A stretch of DNA of 64,000 bases from Methylobacterium sp. UNC378MF (GTDB lineage Bacteria > Pseudomonadota > Alphaproteobacteria > Rhizobiales > Beijerinckiaceae), in the NCBI RefSeq assembly GCF_900103195.1, contig NZ_FMWU01000004.1, positions 1 to 64,000 on the forward strand. Direction: 5' to 3'. A program made the translations under genes and the position numbers. Below, piece after piece: positions 36,522 to 46,315 of the stretch. Under the pieces are notes generated by a model, which was not told where the DNA came from, ran no database searches, and saw nothing but the letters and a program-made list of their open reading frames with translations. Each line of letters starts with the position of its first letter. Position 1 is the first letter of the stretch.

Positions 36522-37364
36522 TCAGCCGCTCCGACTGATCGTCGCCTCGATGCGGCCGTAAGGTTCGTCGGTGGGCAGGAAAACGGCTCCGGGATTGTCG
36601 AGGTCGAAGGCCGTGAGATCGATGGGCAGGTAATGCTTGTTGGGCATGACGAAGCCGATTGCGGCGAGTTCCGGCACGGCTGCCAAGGCGGCCTCGCCCA
36701 TACGGTACATGCTGTCCTGAACGCCGCGGCTATAGGTCGACCCGAAGACGGCCAGCAGCGTCGCGAGGACATGGGCGTTGGCCGCGCCGTAATCGGAGGG
36801 TGGCGACTGCCACGTCCAAGTCGCATCCATGCTGGTGGCGGCGATGCGGTCGGTCGTGTCCGGCAAGGTCCGGTACTGGTCCGCCACGAAATCCGACCAG
36901 CCCGACTGCGTGGTCTTCATGAAGGTGTAGCCGCGCAAGCCGGACTTCAGCGTCGACCCGGCCCGGCTGGCGGCGAGCGCCACGAAGCCCGTGCCGTTCC
37001 CGTCGCGTGTGAAGGTATGGTTGTGCGGCGCATGCGCAATCACGTGGCGCAGCCAGCGAATCTCCTCAGCCTCGATCGCGACGGTCTCGACCTGAGGATA
37101 GGTATCGAGCAGGACCCGCGCGACCGCGGCAACGAAGGCCTCCGCGTCGAGCGTCAAATTCCGCGCCGCCGTAACGTTGACGATATTCTTGATGCTGTCG
37201 GTCGCGATGCAGGCACGGTTGTCACCGTCTGTCCAGGCCGCATCGAAGCGTCCCGTCAGCATCACCGACAGCGTCAGCTCACGCGGCGTGTGATGGTCGC
37301 CGTCGCGGGCCAAGCGCAGCACGCGAACCCGTTCCTTGCCGTAGCGCGATGCTGTCAGGGCCAT
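36522..37364 (-). CDS. Factor-independent urate hydroxylase (uricase)
   Basis: A 280-residue cofactor-free oxidase that turns urate, oxygen and water into 5-hydroxyisourate and hydrogen peroxide in purine breakdown. Family signatures are YGKERVRVLRL near the N-terminus, ATDSIKNIVN with the catalytic Thr-Asp, HNHTFTRDGNGT, and VMPNKHYLPIDL near the end. The start ATG 37364 is preceded by GGAGATCCCC. It is divergent from the xanthine dehydrogenase genes with 171 nt between, so products of the two operons act in sequence: xanthine to urate to hydroxyisourate. Genes for the next two steps are not in the window. Confidence 0.93.
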   Translation of the reverse strand: MALTASRYGKERVRVLRLARDGDHHTPRELTLSVMLTGRFDAAWTDGDNRACIATDSIKNIVNVTAARNLTLDAEAFVAAVARVLLDTYPQVETVAIEAEEIRWLRHVIAHAPHNHTFTRDGNGTGFVALAASRAGSTLKSGLRGYTFMKTTQSGWSDFVADQYRTLPDTTDRIAATSMDATWTWQSPPSDYGAANAHVLATLLAVFGSTYSRGVQDSMYRMGEAALAAVPELAAIGFVMPNKHYLPIDLTAFDLDNPGAVFLPTDEPYGRIEATISRSG

Positions 37365-37535
37365 GGGGATCTCCGACCGGCCCGCTGGCGGCCGTCTCAC
37401 GCGAATCTGATTCATCCTAGGCCGACGCGGGTGGGGGCGCCACGCTTGGCCGGACGCGGTCCGGCTTGACCGCCGCCTCGGTACCGCCGGCATAGTGGCG
37501 GGCCGGCTGAACCGGCTGCGGACCGGCGAGGGGGC

Positions 37536-38372
37536 ATGGACCTCAACACCATCGAGACCGTTCTGCGGCCGCGCAGCCGGACCGAGCTTCCCGCCTGGAC
37601 CGAAGGCGATGCCTGCCTCGGCGGAGGAACATGGCTGTTCTCCGAGCCGCAGGTCGGGATGCGGCGCCTCGTCGACCTCGCGGCCCTCGGCTGGCCCCCG
37701 CACGCGATCGACGCGAACGGCCTGACCTTGGCTGCGACCTGCACCATCGCGCAGCTCGACCGGCTCGAACTGCCGCCGGACTGGATCGCGGCGCCGCTGG
37801 TCGGGCAATGCTGCCGGGCGCTTCTCGGCTCCTTCAAGATCTGGAACGTCGCCACCATCGGCGGCAATGTCTGCCTCGCTCTCCCGGCCGGCCCGATGAT
37901 CGCCCTCGCCGCCGCCCTCGACGCGACCTGCACGATCTGGTCCGCGGACGGGACCGAGCGCCACGTCCCGATCGTCGATTTCGTCCTCGGTCCGCAGCAC
38001 AATGCGCTGAATCCGGGAGAGGTTCTCCGCAGCCTGTCGATGCCGGCCGCGGCACTCGTGCGCCGCACGGCGTTCCGCCGCATCAGCCTCAGCCCGAACG
38101 GCCGCTCCGGTGCGTTGCTCATCGGCACGCGGGCCGCCGACGGTGCCTTCGCGCTGACCGTCACGGCCTCAGTCAAGCGTCCGCTCCGCCTCACTTTCGA
38201 CGGCTTGCCGAGCGCAGCCGATCTGGCCCAGACCCTCGACGACGCGATCCCGCAAGCCCTCTACCATGACGATGTCCATGGCCGGCCCGACTGGCGCCGT
38301 CACATGACCGGGCATTTCGCCGAGGAGATCCGCGGGGCGCTCGAGGCGGCGTCGCCGGGAGGGGCGCCATGA
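37536..38372 (+). CDS. Xanthine dehydrogenase FAD-binding subunit
   Basis: A 278-residue protein of the CO-dehydrogenase/xanthine-dehydrogenase FAD subunit family. The FAD pyrophosphate loops are CLGGGTWLF (28-36) and SFKIWNVATIGGNVC (about 99-113), and a C-terminal domain closes the fold. It passes electrons from the 2Fe-2S centres of the partner to NAD. ATG at 37536 is 7 nt after GAGGG. Its stop overlaps the start of the large subunit as ATGA. Substrate assignment to xanthine comes from context: uricase on one side, purine permease on the other. Confidence 0.88.
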   Translation: MDLNTIETVLRPRSRTELPAWTEGDACLGGGTWLFSEPQVGMRRLVDLAALGWPPHAIDANGLTLAATCTIAQLDRLELPPDWIAAPLVGQCCRALLGSFKIWNVATIGGNVCLALPAGPMIALAAALDATCTIWSADGTERHVPIVDFVLGPQHNALNPGEVLRSLSMPAAALVRRTAFRRISLSPNGRSGALLIGTRAADGAFALTVTASVKRPLRLTFDGLPSAADLAQTLDDAIPQALYHDDVHGRPDWRRHMTGHFAEEIRGALEAASPGGAP

Positions 38373-41110
38373 CCATCACCATCACCATCAACGGTGCCGC
38401 GCATGCGGGCACGCCACGGGCCGGGCAGTGCCTGCGGACCTATCTGCGCGAGGCGGGCTGGTTCGGTGTCAAGAAGGGCTGCGACGCCGGCGATTGCGGC
38501 GCCTGCACGGTCCATCTCGACGGCGAGCCGGTGCATAGCTGCCTGGTTCCGGCGTTCCGCGCCGAGGGACGGAGCGTGACGACGATCGAGGGCCTTGCGG
38601 GTCCCTGCCATCTCGACGATTCGGGGCCCACCGCATTCCATCCGATGCAGCAGGCCTTCCTGGCGGCGCAGGGCTTCCAGTGCGGATTCTGCACGCCGGG
38701 CATGATCATGACGGCCGCCTGCCTTGATCAGGGTCAGAAGCAGGATCTCGGCATCGCCCTCAAGGGCAATCTCTGCCGCTGCACCGGCTACCGTGCCGTG
38801 CGCGAGGCCATCGCGGGCAGCACGCCGTCGGTGGAGAGCGGCGGCTGCGGTGATTCCATAGGCCGCAACCTCGCGGCACCGTCCGCGCCGCTGGTGGTGT
38901 CCGGGCGCGTCCCCTTCACCCTGGACGCGCCGATAGGCGACACGCTCCATCTGAAGGTCCTGCGCTCGCCCCACGCCCATGCGCGAATCGTGGCGATCGA
39001 CGCCGCGGCCGCTCGCGCCGTCCCCGGCGTCGTGACCGTGCTGACCCATGCGGATTCGCCGCCCCGCCGGTTCTCCACCGCCCGCCACGAAGATCCGCGG
39101 GACGACGCGTCCGACACGCGGGTGCTCGACCCGATCCTGCGCTTCGTCGGCCAGCGGGTCGCCGCCGTGGTCGCCGAGACAGAGGCGGCCGCGGAGGCCG
39201 GATGCCGCGCCCTGCGGGTGACCTACGAGGTCCGCCCGGCGCTCCTCGATCCGGATCGGGCCCTCGACCCCGACGCGCCCCGGGTCCACGATCCAGGCGA
39301 TTGCCCGGGCGAGGATGCGCCGCCGCTCGAACGCCACCCCAACCTCGCCGGCGAGGTGCACGGCGCGGTCGGTGACGTTGAGGCGGGTTTGGCTGCAGCC
39401 GATTTCGTCTATGCCGGGACGTTCCGGTCGCAGCGCGTCCAGCATGCCGCCATGGAGACCCATGGCTGTATCGGCTGGCGCGCCGAGGACGGCCGCCTGA
39501 CGCTGCGCACCAGCACACAGGTACCGTTCCTGACCCGGGACGCGCTGGCCGACCTGTTCGGCCTGGAGAAGGATGCGGTCCGCGTGGTCTGCGCCCGGGT
39601 CGGGGGCGGCTTCGGCGGCAAGCAGGAGATGCTGACCGAGGATCTCGTCGCCCTGGCGGTCCTGCACACCGGGCGGCCTGTGCGCTGGGAGCTGACCCGC
39701 AGGGAGCAGTTCGTCGGAACCACGACGCGCCATCCGATGCGGGTGGACGTGAAGGTCGGCGCCCGCCGGGACGGCACGCTGACGGCGCTCAGCCTCGATG
39801 TCCTGTCCGATACCGGCGCCTACGGCAACCACGCCGGCGGCGTGATCCATCACGCATGCCACGAGGTCCTGGCCGCCTATGTCTGCCCGAACAAGCGGGT
39901 CGACGGCCGCGCCGTCTACACCCATACGCTGCCGGCAGGAGCCTTCCGAGGCTACGGGCTGAGCCAGACGATCTTCGCCCTCGAATCCGCTCTGGACGAA
40001 GTCGCCCGCGAACTCGGCCTCGACCCCTTCGCCCTGCGGCGGCACAACGCCGTCAAGCCGGGCGACGCGATGGTGTCGAACAGCCTGGAGCCGCACGACG
40101 TCGTGTTCGGCAGCTACGGTCTCGACCAGTGCCTGACCCTGGTGGAGGAGGCGCTGCGGGCCGATCCCGGTCCGGAGCCAGAGCCCGGCTGGCGCGCCGG
40201 GACCGGCATGGCGATGGCGATGATCGACACGATCCCGCCCCGCGGCCACCACGCCGACGCGCGGGTCAGCCTGGACCCCGGCGGACTTTACACCGTCCGG
40301 GTGGGAACGGCCGAGTTCGGCAACGGCACCAGCACGGTGCACCGGCAGATCGCAGCTGCGGCGCTGAACGCCGCGCCGGAGCGTGTCCGCATCGCGGGTG
40401 CGGACACGGATGGCGTCGGCCACGATACCGGCGCCTATGGCAGCACGGGGACCGTCGTGGCGGGCCTGGCGACGCTCCGCGGCGCCGAGGCGCTCGCGGT
40501 CCGGATCTGCGCGCGGGCGGCGGAGATCGCGAACGCCGCCCCGGATTCCTGCCGCTTAGCGGGGGATGTCGTCGAGACGCCGGCCGGGCCGGTGGCGCTC
40601 GCGGCGATCGGCCCGCTCGACGCGTCCGGCCGGGCCGACGGCAGTCCGCGCTCGGTGGCGTTCAACGTCCACGCTTTCCGGGTGGCGGTCGAGCCGGTGA
40701 GCGGGTCGGTGCGTATCCTGAAGAGCGTCCATGCCGCCGATGCCGGCCGGGTGGTCAACCCGATGCAGTGCCGGGGCCAGGTCGAGGGCGGCGTCGCGCA
40801 GGCGATCGGCGCGGCGCTCTACGAGGATATCCAGGTCGCCGCGGACGGGAGCCTCGTCGCGCAGACGTTCCGCGACTACCACATCCCCGCCTGCGCCGAC
40901 GTGCCCGATACCGAGGTCCTGTTCGCCGACACCCACGACAGCGTGGGTCCCCTCGGAGCCAAGTCGATGAGCGAGTCGCCCTTCAACCCAGTGGCGGCGG
41001 CGCTCGGCAACGCGATCCGCGACGCGACCGGGGCGCGGCTGACCGCCACGCCCTTCGCGCCGGACAGGATCTATCAAGCCGTGGCGGCCGGCCGGACCGG
41101 GCTCTCGTGA
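38369..41110 (+). CDS. Xanthine dehydrogenase, fused 2Fe-2S and molybdopterin subunits
   Basis: A 913-residue fusion. N-terminal 2Fe-2S domain: CDAGDCGACTVHLDG near 38-52. Second 2Fe-2S domain: QCGFCTPGM near 108-116 and GNLCRCTGYR. The molybdopterin part starts at about 175, with GGGFGGKQEM, AFRGYGLSQ and the catalytic Glu869 in KSMSESPFNP. The small-plus-large fusion without FAD is the layout of Desulfovibrio aldehyde oxidoreductase (about 907 residues), yet here a separate FAD gene precedes it. The usual Gly before the catalytic Glu is Ser. Cytosolic; needs Mo cofactor insertion by an XdhC-type chaperone not seen here. Confidence 0.9.
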   Translation: MTITITINGAAHAGTPRAGQCLRTYLREAGWFGVKKGCDAGDCGACTVHLDGEPVHSCLVPAFRAEGRSVTTIEGLAGPCHLDDSGPTAFHPMQQAFLAAQGFQCGFCTPGMIMTAACLDQGQKQDLGIALKGNLCRCTGYRAVREAIAGSTPSVESGGCGDSIGRNLAAPSAPLVVSGRVPFTLDAPIGDTLHLKVLRSPHAHARIVAIDAAAARAVPGVVTVLTHADSPPRRFSTARHEDPRDDASDTRVLDPILRFVGQRVAAVVAETEAAAEAGCRALRVTYEVRPALLDPDRALDPDAPRVHDPGDCPGEDAPPLERHPNLAGEVHGAVGDVEAGLAAADFVYAGTFRSQRVQHAAMETHGCIGWRAEDGRLTLRTSTQVPFLTRDALADLFGLEKDAVRVVCARVGGGFGGKQEMLTEDLVALAVLHTGRPVRWELTRREQFVGTTTRHPMRVDVKVGARRDGTLTALSLDVLSDTGAYGNHAGGVIHHACHEVLAAYVCPNKRVDGRAVYTHTLPAGAFRGYGLSQTIFALESALDEVARELGLDPFALRRHNAVKPGDAMVSNSLEPHDVVFGSYGLDQCLTLVEEALRADPGPEPEPGWRAGTGMAMAMIDTIPPRGHHADARVSLDPGGLYTVRVGTAEFGNGTSTVHRQIAAAALNAAPERVRIAGADTDGVGHDTGAYGSTGTVVAGLATLRGAEALAVRICARAAEIANAAPDSCRLAGDVVETPAGPVALAAIGPLDASGRADGSPRSVAFNVHAFRVAVEPVSGSVRILKSVHAADAGRVVNPMQCRGQVEGGVAQAIGAALYEDIQVAADGSLVAQTFRDYHIPACADVPDTEVLFADTHDSVGPLGAKSMSESPFNPVAAALGNAIRDATGARLTATPFAPDRIYQAVAAGRTGLS

Positions 41111-42450
41111 TGGACCGCCCGCGGGACGCGACGCCGGCGGCCAATCCCGGCTTCCTCGAGCGGACCTTCCGCCTCGCCGAGCACGGCACCAGCGTGCGCA
41201 CGGAGGTCCTGGCGGGGCTGACGACCTTCCTGACGATGGCCTACATCGTCTTTATCAATCCGAGCATCCTCGGGGATGCCGGCATGCCACGGGGCGCGGT
41301 GTTCGTGGCGACCTGCCTCGTGGCGGCGCTCGGCTCGCTGATCATGGCGCTCTACACCAATTACCCGATCGCCCTCGCGCCCGGGATGGGGCTCAACGCC
41401 TACTTCACCTACGTGGTGGTCCAACAACTCGGCTTCAGCTGGCAGGCCGCCCTCGGCGCGGTGTTTATCTCCGGCGTGTGCTTCCTGATCGTCACGCTGA
41501 CCGGCCTGCGCGCGCTCATCGTGGACGGGATCCCGCGCTCCATGCGCATCGCCATCACGGTCGGGATCGGTCTGTTCCTGGCGATCATCGCGCTCAAGAA
41601 TGCCGGCCTCGTCGCGGCGAGCCCGGCGACCTTCGTCACCCTCGGCGACCTGCACAAGCCCGAGACGATCCTGGCGGTGCTCGGCTTCCTGATGGTGGCC
41701 GTCCTCTCCGCCCGGAAGGTCCGGGCAGCTTTGCTCTCCAGCATCCTGACGGTTACGGCGCTGAGCTTCGTCTTCGCCGGCAACACCTTCCAGGGTATCG
41801 TCTCCCTCCCGCCCTCCATTGAACCGACGCTGTTCGCCCTCGACATCGGAGGCGCCCTGTCGGCGGGCCTGCTCAACGTGATCCTCGTCCTGTTCCTCGT
41901 CGAGCTGTTCGATGCGACGGGCACGCTGATGGGCGTGGCGAGCCGGGCCGGCCTCCTGACCGATGGCCAGGTGCGCCGCCTCGACCGGGCGCTGATGGCC
42001 GATTCCGTCGCGGTCTTCGCGGGCTCGCTCCTCGGCACATCCAGCACAACGGCCTATCTGGAGAGCGCCTCCGGCGTCGAGGAGGGGGGGCGCACAGGCC
42101 TCACGGCCGCGACCGTGGCGGTGCTGTTCCTCGCCTGCCTGTTCTTCGCCCCCCTGGCCGGCGCGGTCCCCGCCTACGCGACGGCGCCGGCGCTGTTCTA
42201 CGTTGCCTGCCTGATGCTGCGCGAACTGGTGGAACTCGACTGGGACGATCTCACGGAGGTCGTGCCGGCCTGCGTGACGGCCCTGCTAATGCCTTTCACC
42301 TACTCGATCGCCACCGGCGTTTCCTGTGGCTTCATCACCTACGCGGCGCTGAAGCTGCTCGCGGGCCGCGCCCGGGAGGTGAAGCCGATCGTCTGGGTGA
42401 TCGCGGCGATCTTCCTGTTCAAGTTCATTGAAACGGGAGGGGCGCATTGA
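41110..42450 (+). CDS. Purine permease, AzgA-like (NCS2/AzgA family)
   Basis: A 446-residue inner-membrane transporter with 12 or more helices. It begins with the AzgA signature FLERTFRLAEHGTSVRTEVL, then AGLTTFLTMAYIVFINPSIL, APGMGLNAYF and VLFLVELFDATGTL, and ends near the substrate site GTSSTTAYLESASGVEEGGR. These match hypoxanthine/adenine/guanine proton symporters. ATG at 41110 shares a base with the xanthine dehydrogenase stop (TGATG), so uptake and oxidation are translated together. Hypoxanthine or xanthine are the likely substrates. Confidence 0.92.
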   Translation: MDRPRDATPAANPGFLERTFRLAEHGTSVRTEVLAGLTTFLTMAYIVFINPSILGDAGMPRGAVFVATCLVAALGSLIMALYTNYPIALAPGMGLNAYFTYVVVQQLGFSWQAALGAVFISGVCFLIVTLTGLRALIVDGIPRSMRIAITVGIGLFLAIIALKNAGLVAASPATFVTLGDLHKPETILAVLGFLMVAVLSARKVRAALLSSILTVTALSFVFAGNTFQGIVSLPPSIEPTLFALDIGGALSAGLLNVILVLFLVELFDATGTLMGVASRAGLLTDGQVRRLDRALMADSVAVFAGSLLGTSSTTAYLESASGVEEGGRTGLTAATVAVLFLACLFFAPLAGAVPAYATAPALFYVACLMLRELVELDWDDLTEVVPACVTALLMPFTYSIATGVSCGFITYAALKLLAGRAREVKPIVWVIAAIFLFKFIETGGAH

Positions 42451-42579
42451 CGACCGCGCGTTGCCGCGACCGGTCCGTCGCCGCCGCGTAGTGTGCCGCC
42501 GCGTCCCGCGCGGCGTGCAACACCGCGGTCGTCTCGGCATGGCGTAGGCGCCGTGCGCGGACGAGAGCAGGCAGGATCG

Positions 42580-42710
42580 GCAGCCGAGCAGAGCCAGGGC
42601 AGTCCGGGCACCGAGCGCCTCCAACACCGCTCCGCCTAGCGTAGCAGGTCCCATCCGCAGCAACTTGCGGGTCGGGGCTCGTCGTCGACGATCAGGAGCT
42701 TGCGGCTCAT
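42580..42710 (-). pseudogene. kdpE: Frameshifted and truncated kdpE response regulator remnant
   Basis: An ATG at 42710 overlaps the kdpD stop as ATGA and opens [12 protein letters not shown], the standard KdpE start. The frame then runs off to a TAG after 24 codons. One base later the expected continuation is readable: PTRKLLRMGPATLGG, then a degraded VLEALGARTALALL. A missing C in a run of C near 42671-42675 accounts for the shift. After about 42580 no receiver Asp, no Lys loop and no winged-helix DNA-binding domain remain before the purine permease gene ends at 42450. KdpE needs about 690 nt. So the output partner of KdpD is lost at this locus. Confidence 0.85.
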
Positions 42711-45433
42711 GCTGCGATGTCCCTGGGCGCGTTCTGCGCGGGAACCGGAAGGCTGATGGTGAAGCAGGCGCCGCTCCGCTCCCGGCGATTCTCGGCCGTG
42801 ACCGTGCCGCCCATCGCCTCGACGAAGCCCCGGGAGATGGCAAGACCCAGCCCGGTGCCGGCCCTGACCTGATCGCCCTTCCGGACGCGGTAGAATTTGT
42901 CGAAGACCCGCTCGACATCCGCCTCGGGCAGACCGTCCCCCTCGTCGAGCACCGCAATCCGGACCCGGTCTTCGGCGCGGCGCGCCCGCAGCGTCACGGT
43001 CGAGCCCTCGGGCGCGTATTTGGCGGCGTTGTCGAGGAGGTTGACCAGAACCTGCTCGAACAGGACCGGGTCGAGGGCGAGCGCGGGCAGGTCTGCCTCG
43101 AGCTCCACGGCGACGCGGTGGCCGGACAGGATTGTCTGGGTGCGGCGCAGGGCGGTGTCGACGGTCTCGGCCACGTCGTGCGCGGAGAGGTTCGGCGCCA
43201 CCGCGCCGGCCTCCAGCCGGGTCATGTCGAGGAGGTTGGCGATGAAGCGGTTGAGCCGCTCCGATTCCTCGATGATCGTCGCGAGCAATTCCGCCTTGGC
43301 GTCCGCGGGCAGCGCCGACTCGAGGTCGCGCAGCGTGCTGGCCGCGCCCAGAACCGAGGCAAGCGGCGTGCGCAGATCGTGGCTGATCGAGGTGAGCAGC
43401 GCTTGCCGGAGCCGGTCGGTCTCGGCGGCGCGCTCGGCCCGGTCGAGATCCTCCACGAGCCGCACCCGCTCGATGGCGAGCGCACCCATGTCGGCCAGGG
43501 CGTCGAGCAGGCGCCGGCCCTCCGGCGACAGGATCGGTCCGGTACCGCCGGAATCGAGGCCGATTATTCCGATCGTGCCGCGCCCGGTCCGCATCGGCAG
43601 GAACAGGCGCTTGGCGCCGGGCAGCGTGTCGGCCCCGCGGCCCGCGGGCCGGTCGTTGACGAAGGCCCACTGCGCGGCCGCCAGGTCGGCCGCGTCGAGC
43701 ATGTCCTCGGGTGGGTAGCCGGCCCGGACCGTCACGGCCTGGCCGTCGGGCAGCAGGAGGACGACGCGCACGTTCAGCATCGCGGCAACCTGGGCGCAGG
43801 TGGCCCAGAGCACGTCGTCGAGGGTGCCGCAGGCGGCGAGCTTCCGCGAGAAGCCGAACAGCCGCTCTGTGGCCCGCGCCCGGCCCTGGCTGACCACCGC
43901 CACGCGGCGCGCGCGCGAGGCGAGGTTCGAGACCAGGACGGCCACCAGGGTGAAGAGCAGGAAGGCCGCGACGTTGGTCGGGTCGGCGATGGTGAGCGTG
44001 TAGACCGGCGGCAGGAAGAAGAAGTTGTAGGCGAGCGAGGCCACCACGACCGAGGCGAGCGCCGGCCCGAGCCCCCAGCGCACCGCCACGGCTACGACGG
44101 CGGTCAGCAGGAACAGGTCGGCGTTCTCGACGCCCGCGTAGGGCTCCGCGACGATGGCCGCGCCGAGCCCTGCGGCGATCGCCGCCAGCGCGATCGCGTA
44201 GGGCCGCGCGTCGGGCCCCGCCCGCGGCGCGGTCACCGCCACGGCACGGCGCGGCTGCGTCTCGTCGGGGACGGCCTCGCCGGGGACGACGTGCACGCTG
44301 ATGGCGCCGCTGCGCCGCACGAGGTCATGCACCACCGAGCCGTTGATCAGCTCGAACAGCCACGAGCGGTTCGCCTTGCCGACGACGATGTGGTTCACGT
44401 TGGCCGAACGCGCGTAGTCGAGCACGTCGTCGGCGATCCGGCGCCCGCCGGGCAGTGTGACGGCGTCGCCGCCGAGCCGGTCGGCGAGCCGCAGCGCCTC
44501 GGCGACCCGGTCGCGCTCCGCCTCGCTCAGCGCCGCCGCCCGCGCGCCCTCGATGGAGAGCGCCGTCCAGGGGGCGTGCAGACGGTCGGCCAGCCGCTTG
44601 GCGTAGCGCACGAGGCCGGCCGAGCGCGCGTCCTCGCTGACGCAGACCAGCACGCGCTCGCCCGCCGCCCAGGGGCCGGCGATGGCGTTGGCCCGCATAT
44701 GGCCGAGCAGTTCGTCGTCGACCCGGTCGGCGGTGCGCCGGAGCGCCAGTTCGCGGAGCGCCGTCAGGTTGCCGCGGGAGAAGTAGTGCCTGAGCGCGCG
44801 CTCGGCGTTGGTCGGGACGTAGACCTTGCCGTCCTTCAGGCGCTGGATCAGGTCGTCGGGGTTGAGGTCCACCACCTCGATGTCGTCGGCTCGGTCGAGG
44901 ACACCGTCCGGCACCGTCTCGCGCACCCGGATGCGGGTGATCGAGGCGACCACGTCGTTGAGGCTCTCGACGTGCTGGATGTTGAGCGTCGTCAGGACAT
45001 CGATGCCGGCGTCGAGCAATTCCTCGACGTCTTGGTAGCGCTTCGGGTGGCGCGAGCCCGGGGCGTTGGTGTGGGCGAGTTCGTCGACCAGCGCGAGGGC
45101 CGGCCGGCGGGCGAGCAGGGCATCGAGGTCCATCTCCTGAAGGACAGTGCCGTGATACGGCACCGACCGGCGGGGGATCGTCTCGAACCCATCGAGCAGG
45201 GCCTCGGTCTCGGCCCGGCCGTGCGTCTCGACGACACCGACCACGACGTCGGTCCCCGCCTTCAGCCGAGCCCGGCCGACGGTCAGCATCTCATAGGTCT
45301 TGCCGACGCCGGGGGCGGCGCCGAGGAAGACCTTGAGCCGGCCGCGCGTCCGCTCCTCCCGGCGCACCGCTTCGAGCAGGGCGTCGGGTGAGGGGCGGGG
45401 CGGGTCGCGGCCGGTCTCGGGCATGATCGCCAT
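42707..45433 (-). CDS. kdpD: Potassium/osmosensor histidine kinase KdpD
   Basis: About 908 residues with the complete KdpD layout: cytosolic N-domain with Walker [14 protein letters not shown] and Walker [10 protein letters not shown], a Usp-like domain ([20 protein letters not shown]), four closely packed membrane helices around 420-500, a GAF region, then H-box [15 protein letters not shown], an N-box and the G-box [12 protein letters not shown]. The kinase normally phosphorylates KdpE when K+ is low. The start is ATG 45433, or ATG 45424 three codons on; both have weak SDs. The in-frame extension upstream runs through a palindromic repeat and is rejected. Its usual partner gene is broken. 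Confidence 0.93.
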   Translation of the reverse strand: MAIMPETGRDPPRPSPDALLEAVRREERTRGRLKVFLGAAPGVGKTYEMLTVGRARLKAGTDVVVGVVETHGRAETEALLDGFETIPRRSVPYHGTVLQEMDLDALLARRPALALVDELAHTNAPGSRHPKRYQDVEELLDAGIDVLTTLNIQHVESLNDVVASITRIRVRETVPDGVLDRADDIEVVDLNPDDLIQRLKDGKVYVPTNAERALRHYFSRGNLTALRELALRRTADRVDDELLGHMRANAIAGPWAAGERVLVCVSEDARSAGLVRYAKRLADRLHAPWTALSIEGARAAALSEAERDRVAEALRLADRLGGDAVTLPGGRRIADDVLDYARSANVNHIVVGKANRSWLFELINGSVVHDLVRRSGAISVHVVPGEAVPDETQPRRAVAVTAPRAGPDARPYAIALAAIAAGLGAAIVAEPYAGVENADLFLLTAVVAVAVRWGLGPALASVVVASLAYNFFFLPPVYTLTIADPTNVAAFLLFTLVAVLVSNLASRARRVAVVSQGRARATERLFGFSRKLAACGTLDDVLWATCAQVAAMLNVRVVLLLPDGQAVTVRAGYPPEDMLDAADLAAAQWAFVNDRPAGRGADTLPGAKRLFLPMRTGRGTIGIIGLDSGGTGPILSPEGRRLLDALADMGALAIERVRLVEDLDRAERAAETDRLRQALLTSISHDLRTPLASVLGAASTLRDLESALPADAKAELLATIIEESERLNRFIANLLDMTRLEAGAVAPNLSAHDVAETVDTALRRTQTILSGHRVAVELEADLPALALDPVLFEQVLVNLLDNAAKYAPEGSTVTLRARRAEDRVRIAVLDEGDGLPEADVERVFDKFYRVRKGDQVRAGTGLGLAISRGFVEAMGGTVTAENRRERSGACFTISLPVPAQNAPRDIAA

Positions 45434-45468
45434 CTTAGCAAAACACCGCGGACATCGCGGGATCGTCG

Positions 45469-45558
45469 CGTCATTGCGAGCGGAGCGAAGCAACCCAGGG
45501 CAGCAGGACGCCGGTGAGCGTGGCGCGGCTGGATTGCTTCGCTCCGCTCGCAAAGACG
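45469..45558. repeat. Palindromic repeat element between kdpC and kdpD
   Basis: Two 30-base arms, 45469-45498 and 45529-45558, are complementary at 28 of 30 positions, with a 30-base loop. The core TTGCGAGCGGAGCGAAGCAA is familiar to me as a short palindromic element scattered through alphaproteobacterial genomes. It occupies most of the 254-nt kdpC-kdpD gap and could form a large RNA hairpin that lowers read-through to kdpD. Confidence 0.8.
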
Positions 45559-45687
45559 ATGCGGAATTCGCAGCGCGCCGCGTCGAGGTCCGCCCACGCT
45601 GTCGAACCACACGCGTCATGTCCGTCAGGCCAATCGACATCGATCCGGCCTGACGGGATGTCGTCCCGAAACGATGTCGGGCGCGCC

Positions 45688-46293
45688 TTAGCGGCCGGAA
45701 AGATCGTCCACGGCGAGGTTCAGCGCCAGGACGTTGACGCGCGGCTCACCCAGAATGCCGAGGGTGCGGCCCTCGATGCGGGCGGTCACGAGGTCGCGCA
45801 GCTTGTCCTGCGGGATGTTGCGGGCCTTGGCCACGCGGGGAACCTGGAAGTAGGCGGCCTCGGGCGAGATGTCCGGATCGAGGCCGGAGCCGCTGGTCGT
45901 CACGAGATCGACCGGCACCGTCGCGCCTGGATTCTCGGCCTTCAGCGCCTCGACGTCGGCCTTCACCCGCTCGGCCAAAGCCGCGCTGGTCGGGCCGAGG
46001 TTCGAGCCGGAGGAGTTGGCCGCGTTGTAGGGCGCCGACACCGTCTTCGACGCGTCGGCGGGGTCCGGCGCCGTCGTCGCCGAAGGACGACCGTGGAAGT
46101 AGCCGGCACCGGTGAAGTTCTGACCGATCAGGCTGGAGCCGATGACTGTGCCGTCGCGCTCGATCAGGCTGCCGGCGGCCTTGGCGGGGAAGATCGCGCC
46201 GGCAAGGCCTGTCATCGCGAGGGGATAGGCGAGGCCTGTGATCACCGTCAGGGCGGTGAGCAGAACCAGGGCGGGGCGAAGCTGTTTGAGCAT
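45688..46293 (-). CDS. kdpC: Kdp potassium pump subunit C
   Basis: A 201-residue protein with one N-terminal membrane helix (about 8-30) and a periplasmic body. KdpC stabilises the KdpFABC complex. Signatures: [63 protein letters not shown] and [11 protein letters not shown] near the end. ATG at 46293 follows the kdpB stop by 22 nt. Nothing is missing compared with the family. Confidence 0.96.
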   Translation of the reverse strand: MLKQLRPALVLLTALTVITGLAYPLAMTGLAGAIFPAKAAGSLIERDGTVIGSSLIGQNFTGAGYFHGRPSATTAPDPADASKTVSAPYNAANSSGSNLGPTSAALAERVKADVEALKAENPGATVPVDLVTTSGSGLDPDISPEAAYFQVPRVAKARNIPQDKLRDLVTARIEGRTLGILGEPRVNVLALNLAVDDLSGR

Positions 46294-46315
46294 GGCAGAT
46301 CTCCGAGGGACCGGT

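Noticed and set aside
38372..38394. ATCACC triplet-like repeat at the start of the xanthine dehydrogenase fusion
   Set aside because: It simply encodes alternating Thr-Ile in the first beta strand of the ferredoxin domain.
38300..40423. 707-codon minus-strand open frame opposite xanthine dehydrogenase
   Set aside because: No recognisable domain; the plus-strand frame carries all iron-sulfur and molybdopterin motifs.
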